From: a bacterium
GTDB taxonomy: Bacteria; Armatimonadota; HRBIN16
Reading direction: 5' to 3'
DNA: 15,006 nt
Assembly (NCBI GenBank): GCA_025057335.1
Contig: JANWXG010000038.1
Coordinates: 1 to 15,006 of the forward strand
The notes beneath the pieces are model-generated. The model did no database searches, was not told the origin of the DNA, and worked only from the letters and a program-made list of their open reading frames with translations. Positions 5,677 to 12,714 of this stretch are shown here, piece by piece; position 1 is the stretch's first letter, and each line of letters begins with the position of its first letter. A program made the position numbers and the translations under genes.

Positions 5677-6990
5677 ATGAGGATAGCGGTTTTCGGTCTA
5701 GGCTATGTAGGCGCAGTAACGGCTGCTTGTCTGGCAGACGCAGGGCACAGCGTCATAGGTGTGGATGTAGATGCTTATAAGGTGAGCTGCATTAACGAGG
5801 GGCGCTCGCCTATCGTAGAGCGCGACTTAGAGGACTACATCCGTCGTGCGCGCGCCGGTGGACGCCTCATCGCTACCAGCAACGCGGAAGAAGCGGTGTC
5901 CCAGAGCGACCTCGCTCTGGTGTGCGTAGGCACTCCCAGCCGTCGCAACGGTAGCCTAAACCTAGAGTTCGTAGAGCGGGTGTGCCACCAGATTGGCACA
6001 GCGCTTGCCAGTTGTGAGGCTGCGTACACAGTAGTCATCCGCAGCACCGTGCTGCCAGGCACCTGTGAAGAGCTGGTCATACCTGTGTTGGAGAGCGCTT
6101 CAGGCAAGCGGCACGGCGAGGGATTTTTCGTGTGCATGAACCCGGAGTTCCTGCGTGAAGGCTCCGCTATCCACGATTTCCACCACCCGCCGCTGACTAT
6201 CATCGGTGCACAACACGACGAGGCGGCGAACCAGGTAGCAGAGCTATATGCGCATCTGCCCGCCGAGTGCGTGAAGACCGACTTGCGCACAGCAGAAACA
6301 GTCAAGTACGCCAACAACGCCTTCCATGCGCTCAAGATTACCTTCGCCAATGAAATCGGTGCGTGGTGCAAGCAGGAGGGGGTGGACAGTCACCTCGTGA
6401 TGCGCCTGCTGACGATGGATACCAAGCTCAACATCTCCCCTGCCTACCTGACCCCCGGGTTCGCCTTCGGCGGCTCATGTCTGCCCAAGGACCTGCGTGC
6501 ACTGGTGTACCGAGCGCATCAGCACGACTTGAACCTGCCCCTGCTAGAGTCCATCCTGGTCAGCAACCGTCTGCAGATCGAGCGCACGGCGGAGCTGATT
6601 GTGCAGCTAGGCAAGAAGCACGTGGGCGTTGTCGGGCTCGCTTTCAAAGCAGGCACTGACGACCTACGCGAGAGCCCGGTGGTGACGCTGTGTGAGTATC
6701 TCATCGGCAAGGGTTTTGCCCTACGCATCTACGACCCCAACGTGTCGCTGTCGGCGATTTACGGTAGCAACAAGGCGTATATCGAACGCGAAATCCCCCA
6801 CATCCATGCCCTCATGTGCGACAGCCTACCACAGCTGATTGAACACAGCGAGGTCGTCGTGCTGGCAAACCGCGATGACCGCGTGACACAACACTCGCAT
6901 CTCTTCCGAGACGACCAGACGGTAATCGACCTGGCGCGCAGCATCTCCGCAAAGACAATCAGGGGGCGGTATATTGGGCTGTACTGGTAA
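5677..6990 (+). CDS. algD: Nucleotide-sugar 6-dehydrogenase, AlgD-like (GDP-mannose or UDP-glucose) (437 aa)
   Basis: The enzyme oxidises a sugar nucleotide twice with NAD+ to the uronic acid form, giving precursors of acidic polysaccharides; it is cytosolic. The N-terminal Rossmann motif GLGYVGAV is at 7-14. Catalytic positions fall at the same numbers as I recall for Pseudomonas AlgD: Glu157 in NPEFLRE, Lys210 and Asn214, Cys268 in AFGGSCLPKD, and Asp272. The C-terminal domain has AFKAGTDDLRESP. GGSCLPKD is the AlgD form, where UDP-glucose dehydrogenases usually have GGxCFPKD. Length (437 versus 436) and a final Trp also match AlgD. The start is supported by GGAG 6 nt upstream. The next gene overlaps its end, so the pair is an operon. 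Family assignment is very sure; GDP-mannose over UDP-glucose is likely but not proven. Confidence 0.93.
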   Translation: MRIAVFGLGYVGAVTAACLADAGHSVIGVDVDAYKVSCINEGRSPIVERDLEDYIRRARAGGRLIATSNAEEAVSQSDLALVCVGTPSRRNGSLNLEFVERVCHQIGTALASCEAAYTVVIRSTVLPGTCEELVIPVLESASGKRHGEGFFVCMNPEFLREGSAIHDFHHPPLTIIGAQHDEAANQVAELYAHLPAECVKTDLRTAETVKYANNAFHALKITFANEIGAWCKQEGVDSHLVMRLLTMDTKLNISPAYLTPGFAFGGSCLPKDLRALVYRAHQHDLNLPLLESILVSNRLQIERTAELIVQLGKKHVGVVGLAFKAGTDDLRESPVVTLCEYLIGKGFALRIYDPNVSLSAIYGSNKAYIEREIPHIHALMCDSLPQLIEHSEVVVLANRDDRVTQHSHLFRDDQTVIDLARSISAKTIRGRYIGLYW

Positions 6991-8170
6991 ACGGATACTC
7001 ATCATTGTGGAGAACCTGCCGGTACCCTTCGACCGGCGAGTGTGGATGGAAGCCACCTCGCTGGTGCAGGCAGGATTTGGAGTATCCGTGATTTCTCCCC
7101 GCAGACCGGGGGACCCCTCACAGGCAGTCATTGACGGTGTGAGCGTGTATCGATACAAGATGTATCCTCCCACGCGCGGCTTCTTCAGCTTCCTCTGGGA
7201 GTTTACCTACTGCTGGGTGATGACTTTCTGGCTGAGCTTAGTGGTATGGCGTCGCGAGGGCTTCGACGTGATCCATGCCTGCAACCCTCCCGATACCTAC
7301 TGGTTGCTGGGGCGGTTCTACAAACTGTTCGGTAAGAAGTACGTGTTTGACCACCACGACCTCAACCCTGAGCTATACGAGTCGCGCTTTGGCAAGCGTG
7401 GCTGGATACATCGCGTGTTGCTGTGGCTGGAGAGACAACAGTTTCGCACTGCCGACCGCGTGATTGCCACCAACGAGTCGTACCGCCAAGTCGCCATCCA
7501 GCGAGGGGGGGTACCGCCCGAGCGAGTGGTAGTAGTACGCAGCGGTCCCGACCTGAAACGCTTCCACCGCGTGGCGCCCAACGAGTCTCTCAGGCGTGGC
7601 AAGCGATACCTGGCAGTGTATCTGGGCGTGATGGGACCTCAGGACGGCGTGGACTACCTGATTCGCGCTGTGGAACACGTAGTGCGCACCTTCGGCAGGC
7701 AAGATATCCAGTTCATCCTGGTAGGTGATGGCGATGTGCGCCCTGACCTGGAAGCCCTAGCTCACCAGAAAGGGCTGGACGAGTGGATACACTTCACGGG
7801 ACGCATTCCCGATGAACAGCTGCAAGAGGTGCTCTCCACTGCCGACATCGCGCTGGCACCAGACCCTAAGAATCCTTTGAACGACGTGTCTACTATGAAC
7901 AAGGTCGTGGAGTATATGGCGATGGGCTTGCCCATAGTCAGCTTTGACCTAAAAGAGACGCGCTACTCGGCAGGAGAGGCAGCGGTGTATGCCACGCCTA
8001 ACGACGAATGCGAGTTCGCACAGCGCATCATTGAACTGCTGGACGACCCGGAAAGTCGTCAGCGCATGGGGGAGTATGGGACACAGCGTGTGCGCGAGCA
8101 CCTTGCCTGGGAACACAGCCGCAAAGTGTTGGTTCAGCTGTATACGGAGCTGCTATGCGGTAAGGGATAG
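6974..8170 (+). CDS. GT4-type glycosyltransferase, GT-B fold (398 aa)
   Basis: The enzyme transfers a sugar from a nucleotide donor to a growing glycan, likely at the inner face of the membrane. The N-terminal domain has the family opening ENLPVPFDRRVWMEA (13-27), CNPPDTYW (103-110) and FDHHDLNPELYE (125-136). A hydrophobic stretch at about 69-92 could touch the membrane. The C-terminal donor domain has VGDGDVRPDLE and the EX7E-type region VVEYMAMGLPIVSFDLKE (311-328). Translation starts at TTG 6974, 17 nt inside the algD-like gene, after AGGGGG (6961-6966). The first clear conserved residues follow almost at once, so no later start fits. The overlap with the uronic-acid-producing dehydrogenase suggests a role in assembling an acidic polysaccharide. 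The acceptor and sugar are unknown. Confidence 0.92.
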   Translation: MGCTGKRILIIVENLPVPFDRRVWMEATSLVQAGFGVSVISPRRPGDPSQAVIDGVSVYRYKMYPPTRGFFSFLWEFTYCWVMTFWLSLVVWRREGFDVIHACNPPDTYWLLGRFYKLFGKKYVFDHHDLNPELYESRFGKRGWIHRVLLWLERQQFRTADRVIATNESYRQVAIQRGGVPPERVVVVRSGPDLKRFHRVAPNESLRRGKRYLAVYLGVMGPQDGVDYLIRAVEHVVRTFGRQDIQFILVGDGDVRPDLEALAHQKGLDEWIHFTGRIPDEQLQEVLSTADIALAPDPKNPLNDVSTMNKVVEYMAMGLPIVSFDLKETRYSAGEAAVYATPNDECEFAQRIIELLDDPESRQRMGEYGTQRVREHLAWEHSRKVLVQLYTELLCGKG

Positions 8171-8178
8171 GCTGGGGG

Positions 8179-9360
8179 ATGGAGTTTGCCCACGTCTTAC
8201 TGATGCTGGTAGTCATGCTGGCGGCAGCAAAGCTGCTGGCAGAGACGGCAGAGCGGGTGTCGCAACCCGCCGTATTAGGGGAGTTGTTGGCAGGGCTGAT
8301 CTTGGGAGACAGCCTGTTGCGATTGGTTGACCCACACCACGAAATCTTGCACGTGCTGGCTGAGCTAGGAGCGGTACTGCTGCTTTTTGAGATTGGGCTA
8401 GAGTCCGACATCACGGAGCTGTTCCGTGTTGGTTGGCGCTCGCTGGGGGTGGCGGTGGTCGGCGTTGTGGTGCCAGCGGTGCTGGGGTTCGCGGTGAGTA
8501 TGCTGTGGGGTCAACCGACCTTAACCGCTGCCTTCATCGGAGCCACTCTAACCGCTACCAGTGTGGGCATCACGGCGCGAGTGTTGAAAGACCTAGGCGT
8601 CTTGCGCTGGGGCGAGTCGCAAATTGTGCTGGGAGCGGCGGTTGCGGACGATGTGATAGGACTGCTGATTCTGGCGGTGTTCAGCGGACTGGCGCAGGGT
8701 GAATCCCTTTCGTTCTGGCAGGTGGGTAGGGTCTTGCTGCTGGCGTTGCTGTTCTTGGCGGGCGCGCTAACGGTCGGGCTTAAAGCATCGCACTGGATGT
8801 TGCGCATAGCGCAGCGGATGCGGGCGCAGGGTGCACTAGTGACCGCGGCGCTGGTGCTCTGCTTCACTCTGGCGGCTTTAGCGCAGCTGGTCGGGCTAGC
8901 TCCCATCGTCGGCGCCTTCTCTGCGGGGTTGGTGCTTGCCCGCACGGAGCATCGACTTCGCATCACTGACCGCGCCACTGCCCTGGCTGACCTGCTGGTT
9001 CCGCTTTTCTTCGTCATGATGGGCGCGCAGATGAACTTGCGGGCTATCGACGTCACCACTCCTGCAGGAAGGTCGGTGGTCGTGCTGGCTGCGTTGCTCA
9101 TTGTCGTGGCGGTACTGGGCAAGCTGGTATCGGGGCTAACTCTATGGCGCACCCGGATGCGCCCCTGGCTAGTGGGCGTCGGCATGGTACCGCGAGGGGA
9201 GGTAGGGCTGATTTTCGCTACCATCGGGCTACAGCAGAAGGTGTTCGACATTACCGTGTACACTGCAGTGCTCATTCTCGTGATGGTCTCCACGCTGATA
9301 ACGCCCCCATGGCTACGTCTTCTGGTACGTCGGTACGGCGCGCTCCAAAAGCAAACATAG
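8179..9360 (+). CDS. Cation:proton antiporter, CPA2/Kef-NhaS type (393 aa)
   Basis: This is an integral membrane transporter with about 11-13 hydrophobic helices that exchanges Na+ or K+ for protons. Conserved sites are LGELLAGLILGD (33-44), LLLFEIGLESD (67-77), the ion-binding AVADD with Asp157-Asp158, and VPRGEVGLIF (337-346), where the Arg and Glu are typical of CPA2 carriers. The protein stops after the membrane domain; no TrkA-N/RCK regulatory domain follows, unlike KefB/KefC. The ATG at 8179 is 8 nt after the glycosyltransferase stop, with only a G-rich stretch as ribosome site, so translation probably depends on the gene upstream. Its place in a polysaccharide operon is unexplained. 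Counter-ion or pH balance at the envelope is one inference. The exact ion cannot be told. Confidence 0.92.
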   Translation: MEFAHVLLMLVVMLAAAKLLAETAERVSQPAVLGELLAGLILGDSLLRLVDPHHEILHVLAELGAVLLLFEIGLESDITELFRVGWRSLGVAVVGVVVPAVLGFAVSMLWGQPTLTAAFIGATLTATSVGITARVLKDLGVLRWGESQIVLGAAVADDVIGLLILAVFSGLAQGESLSFWQVGRVLLLALLFLAGALTVGLKASHWMLRIAQRMRAQGALVTAALVLCFTLAALAQLVGLAPIVGAFSAGLVLARTEHRLRITDRATALADLLVPLFFVMMGAQMNLRAIDVTTPAGRSVVVLAALLIVVAVLGKLVSGLTLWRTRMRPWLVGVGMVPRGEVGLIFATIGLQQKVFDITVYTAVLILVMVSTLITPPWLRLLVRRYGALQKQT

Positions 9361-9403
9361 CACACGAACCGCCCCGCAAACATGGAAGAACACTAGGGAG
9401 CGG

Positions 9404-9432
9404 TTGACATCACCGTAAGAAGAGAGTATGAT
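9404..9432 (+). promoter_or_regulatory. Strong sigma-70-type promoter of the rpoN operon
   Basis: A perfect TTGACA (9404-9409), a 17-nt spacer and TATGAT (9427-9432) predict initiation near 9439 and an untranslated leader of about 85 nt. The leader holds a perfect 6-bp hairpin, GCCGCT / AGCGGC (9466-9471, 9478-9483). It lies just after the antiporter gene, so rpoN and the two genes behind it form a separate transcription unit. Confidence 0.8.
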
Positions 9433-9524
9433 AGTGTTCGAGTCTCTGCGAAATCGTTCAGCACCGCCGCTCAGGACAGCGGCATAGGATAGCAAGAGGT
9501 GGCTCGAAAGGCAGGCGGTTTCTC

Positions 9525-10892
9525 GTGTTGTCCATAACACAGCGGCAGGTTCTCGAAGTACGCGTCGACCAGGATGTAGTGCAGGCAGGCTACCTGCTGC
9601 AATGCAGCAGGATGGAGCTTGAGGGCGTCATTGAGCAGGAACTGATTGAGAATCCAGCTCTGGAACGTATCGAGAGCGCAGCCGAGAATGACGAACCTTC
9701 GCAACCCTTCCTGGGTCGGAGAGGGTTAGAGCGCGTCGATGACACCGAGGCAGGTGACCCTGTGGATACGGACGACCCTGAAGCAAACGTTGTCGACCGA
9801 AGCCTGACCCTGCGAGAATATCTCAGCCGCGAGCTGTACGCCCAGCTGCACGAAGAACAATATCCCATCGCCGACTATCTCCTAGACAACTTAGATGAAC
9901 GCGGGCTGCTTCCGAATTTCGATTACGACCGCGCCTCTCTCGAAACAGGCGCCTCACCCGAGGAGATAGAAGCGGTGCTGCGCGTGCTGCAGTCGCTCGA
10001 CCCGCCAGGTATCGGCGCGCGCTCTTTGCAGGAGTGTATGTTGCTACAATTGCGCGACCTGCGTGAACAAGGTAAGGGCAACCTGCTTGCAGAGCGTATC
10101 GTCGAAAAGTACCTCCTCCGTCTGGATGCTCCCCCTGTGCGCCAGATGGCTCGCGAACTTAAAGCAAGTGTCACCGAGGTAGAACAGGCGCTGAAATACA
10201 TTCGAGAGGCTCTGCACCCTTACCCTGCCTACCGGTTCCGGCTGCCGTGGGGAACGCCCCCGCAGACGCATCAAGAGACACTGCGCCCTGATGTCATCAT
10301 TCGGCGCAACCCACATGCATTCGAGGTGGAAGTCGTTCGTCCACGCTGGATCCTCATCATCAGCCCCAAATGGCGTGAGCAGTACGAAAAGATTAAAGCC
10401 AACCCGTCCGCCTATCCCGAAGAGACCGTGAAACAGGTGCGCGAATACGTGGAACGAGCGGAGAAGTTCCTGCATCATCTGGAGCTGCGTTACCGCACTT
10501 TGCACCGCATAACCCGCCTAGTCATCGACCATCAGTTCGCGTTCTTGGAAACGGGATTGCATACCTTCTTGAGGCCGTTGACCCGTGCGCAAATCGCCGC
10601 GCAACTGGGGATTCATGAGTCCACCGTCAGCCGCGCCATCGCGAACAAGTGGGTTCTTATTCCCAACGATGGGCTCATCCCCTTCTCGGACTTTTTCACG
10701 CCTTCGCTCAGCATCCAGAAAGCGATTGTGGAAGTCGTCAACTCTGAAGACCCGTACCACCCCTATAGCGACCAACAGATTGCCGACATCCTGTATCAAC
10801 GGTGGGGCATTCGGGCGTCCCGCCGAACCGTCGTCAAATACCGCAATCGGATGCACATCCCGCCCTCCCGCAGCAGGAGAAAGCGAATATGA
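9525..10892 (+). CDS. rpoN: RNA polymerase sigma-54 factor RpoN (455 aa)
   Basis: This is the alternative sigma factor that directs RNA polymerase to -24/-12 promoters and needs an AAA+ enhancer-binding activator to open them. Region I (about 1-48) has the usual LLQCSRMELEGVIEQELIEN-type helix ending in NPALE. It is followed by an acidic, variable linker (50-92) and the core-binding domain (about 95-290, with LDNLDERGLL and SLDPPGIGARSLQEC). In the C-terminal DNA-binding domain, LGIHESTVSRAIANK (361-375) is the helix-turn-helix that reads -12, and SRRTVVKYRN (432-441) is the RpoN box (consensus ARRTVAKYRE) that reads -24. Length is normal. The GTG start has a partial AGGCGG 6 nt upstream. The stop overlaps the next gene by ATGA, so the gene is translationally coupled to a glycan-related protein rather than to the hpf/ptsN genes usual in Proteobacteria. 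Confidence 0.97.
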   Translation: MLSITQRQVLEVRVDQDVVQAGYLLQCSRMELEGVIEQELIENPALERIESAAENDEPSQPFLGRRGLERVDDTEAGDPVDTDDPEANVVDRSLTLREYLSRELYAQLHEEQYPIADYLLDNLDERGLLPNFDYDRASLETGASPEEIEAVLRVLQSLDPPGIGARSLQECMLLQLRDLREQGKGNLLAERIVEKYLLRLDAPPVRQMARELKASVTEVEQALKYIREALHPYPAYRFRLPWGTPPQTHQETLRPDVIIRRNPHAFEVEVVRPRWILIISPKWREQYEKIKANPSAYPEETVKQVREYVERAEKFLHHLELRYRTLHRITRLVIDHQFAFLETGLHTFLRPLTRAQIAAQLGIHESTVSRAIANKWVLIPNDGLIPFSDFFTPSLSIQKAIVEVVNSEDPYHPYSDQQIADILYQRWGIRASRRTVVKYRNRMHIPPSRSRRKRI

Positions 10893-12712
10893 ACGCTGCC
10901 TCGGTCGGGGCGGTGACACTGTATGACCTGAGCCACTTGCATCGTATAGACCCGTCAGACGCACGCGCACGCCGACAGGCGTGGGACGAGCTTCACCTAG
11001 TCACCGCACTGCAGGGCATTGTCAACCGGAGCCAGCCGCGACTCTACGTGCTCTTTGTCGGAGAAGACGAGCGCGGCGGCACGGACCAGTACTGGCTGGA
11101 GCATCTGCGCCAGCCGGGCGAGTGGCTGAACCGCGTTCCAATAGAGAAGGTAGGTGAAGTACGGGAGTTGGTGCAACGGTATCGCCGCTCCTTCAATGGG
11201 CTGGTCGTGTGGGACGAACGGGTGCCCGCGACCGCGCTGGTCGCCTCCACCGCCGCCGGGGCGGAGAACCTGCTTCCCGTGCGCTATGACCCTGCCCCCG
11301 ACTCACTCTATAGCCGCCTGACGCAAGGTAGAGGTGCGCTGCCCGTACGTTGTGCGCTGATTCGCCCAGACGGTAGGGCACTATTCACAGGAAGGGATAG
11401 CTTGGGGCCACTGGCGTTGCCCAGCACAGGCAGCGCCAAATGCGATGCGCTCCTGTGGGCGCTAGGTACCTTCCTGCGCAAGGGGAAATGCGCCCCTGGC
11501 ATTCTGGGCTACTACCCCGATGGGGAGTGGCTATCGGGGAGGGTCAAGTTGCCCCTCGATCGCACCCTGTTGAGTAACCACGACTATTTCATTGCGCGCA
11601 AGGGGTTCTTCTTTGACTTGTCTCCGTGGGAAGACACTCCACCTGTGGACGACCCGCAACAGCCATTGGGGGCAGATGCTCGTACGCTTCGCGCCATCCT
11701 CATGGCGTCGCATGACCTTACTGGTGGCGCGATGACCCACATCGGTGGCTTCGTGCCTTGGGAGATGAAGTATACGGATGCAGTGGGCGAGCCGCACGGG
11801 GCGGTGGAGTCGGAGTGGCGGTTTGTAGAGATGGCGTCGTGCTTCAACGCCTACCTAGACGCCGACGCCCCTGCCCTCGGCGCGATGGCAAACGCCTCGT
11901 TTTTCATGCACTATCCTCTGCAGAAGCACTACCCGCAGCGCCATCCCGACCAGGAGATGCTCCAGCGGGAGGGATACGTGCTGTCGAACGGAAAGGTAGC
12001 GCCCTACCGCTTTGTAGCGTTTTACGTGGGCGATTACGACTCCAGTGCGTGGTTCTACCGTATGGTTCCGCGCCTGTGGAGTGACCCGGCGCGTGGAAAG
12101 GTGCCGCTGGCGTGGGCGTTCAATCCCAACCTGTCGCACCGTTTCCCCGTCGGAATGGATTACGTGCGCCGTAACGCCTCGCCACAGGACTACTTCATCG
12201 CGGGCAACAGCGGAGCGGGCTACCTCAACCCGGGCTACCTGAGCCGACCGCGCCCACACAGCGGCTTGCCCGACGGCTGGGAGGCATGGGAGAAACACTG
12301 CCAGCGCGAGTATCGCCGATGGGACCTGCGCGTCACAGGCTTTATCATCGACGGCAACGCGCGGGGACTGGATGAACGGGGGCTAGATGCCTATGCTCGC
12401 TTCTCACCAGGCGGTATCGCCGCCCAAAAGATACCTGAACAGGGCATCCATCGTACGATGCCCTACCTGCGCATGCGCGATGACCTGCCGGGCGAGGGCG
12501 GAGTGCAGCTGACGCGAGCGCTGGAGGTTATCGGCAGCCGCCTGACGGGGCAGGTGCCCCAGTTTCTGCTGTTCCGCACCATCCTCTGGACGCCCTCGTA
12601 CCACCTAGGGCTGAAACGCGCTATCGAGGAGCGTTTTCCGGGAACCAAGGTGGTGCACGTAGGAACCTTGTTCGCTCTGCTACGGCAACATCTGTCTGCT
12701 AGAGGAGGATAA
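10889..12712 (+). CDS. GxGYxYP-family putative glycoside hydrolase (607 aa)
   Basis: The protein matches the GxGYxYP family (N-terminal and C-terminal GxGYxYP domains), predicted but not proven to be glycan-cleaving. Residues 36-54 carry the N-terminal hallmark HLVTALQGIVNRSQPRLYV, in which the LQGIVNR core is typical. The naming motif appears as GAGYLNP (442-448), with Asn where the consensus has Tyr. Other parts are rich in Trp/Tyr, as in carbohydrate-binding proteins. There is no signal peptide, so it is predicted cytoplasmic. The ATG at 10889 overlaps the rpoN stop (ATGA) and follows AGGAGA (10875-10880) by 8 nt. The frame is open upstream, but that part lies within rpoN. The next gene starts 2 nt after its stop, pointing to joint expression with a GH99-like protein. 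Family is fairly sure; catalysis is unproven. Confidence 0.88.
   Translation: MNAASVGAVTLYDLSHLHRIDPSDARARRQAWDELHLVTALQGIVNRSQPRLYVLFVGEDERGGTDQYWLEHLRQPGEWLNRVPIEKVGEVRELVQRYRRSFNGLVVWDERVPATALVASTAAGAENLLPVRYDPAPDSLYSRLTQGRGALPVRCALIRPDGRALFTGRDSLGPLALPSTGSAKCDALLWALGTFLRKGKCAPGILGYYPDGEWLSGRVKLPLDRTLLSNHDYFIARKGFFFDLSPWEDTPPVDDPQQPLGADARTLRAILMASHDLTGGAMTHIGGFVPWEMKYTDAVGEPHGAVESEWRFVEMASCFNAYLDADAPALGAMANASFFMHYPLQKHYPQRHPDQEMLQREGYVLSNGKVAPYRFVAFYVGDYDSSAWFYRMVPRLWSDPARGKVPLAWAFNPNLSHRFPVGMDYVRRNASPQDYFIAGNSGAGYLNPGYLSRPRPHSGLPDGWEAWEKHCQREYRRWDLRVTGFIIDGNARGLDERGLDAYARFSPGGIAAQKIPEQGIHRTMPYLRMRDDLPGEGGVQLTRALEVIGSRLTGQVPQFLLFRTILWTPSYHLGLKRAIEERFPGTKVVHVGTLFALLRQHLSARGG
12703..12708 (+). 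promoter_or_regulatory. Ribosome binding site inside the end of the GxGYxYP gene
   Basis: A perfect AGGAGG lies 6 nt before the ATG at 12715. It is made from the last sense codons of the preceding gene (Arg-Gly-Gly), so the downstream gene has strong initiation of its own within a tightly packed operon. Confidence 0.8.
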
Positions 12713-12714
12713 AC

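Noticed and set aside
8511..9383. Minus-strand open frame of 290 codons opposite the antiporter
   Set aside because: The composition (Thr, Ser, Arg, Pro rich, no domain) is that of a shadow, and the plus-strand antiporter is unmistakable.
10802..10888. Upstream extension of the GxGYxYP gene into rpoN
   Set aside because: The region encodes the RpoN box in another frame; the ATG at 10889 has a good Shine-Dalgarno and the ATGA coupling.
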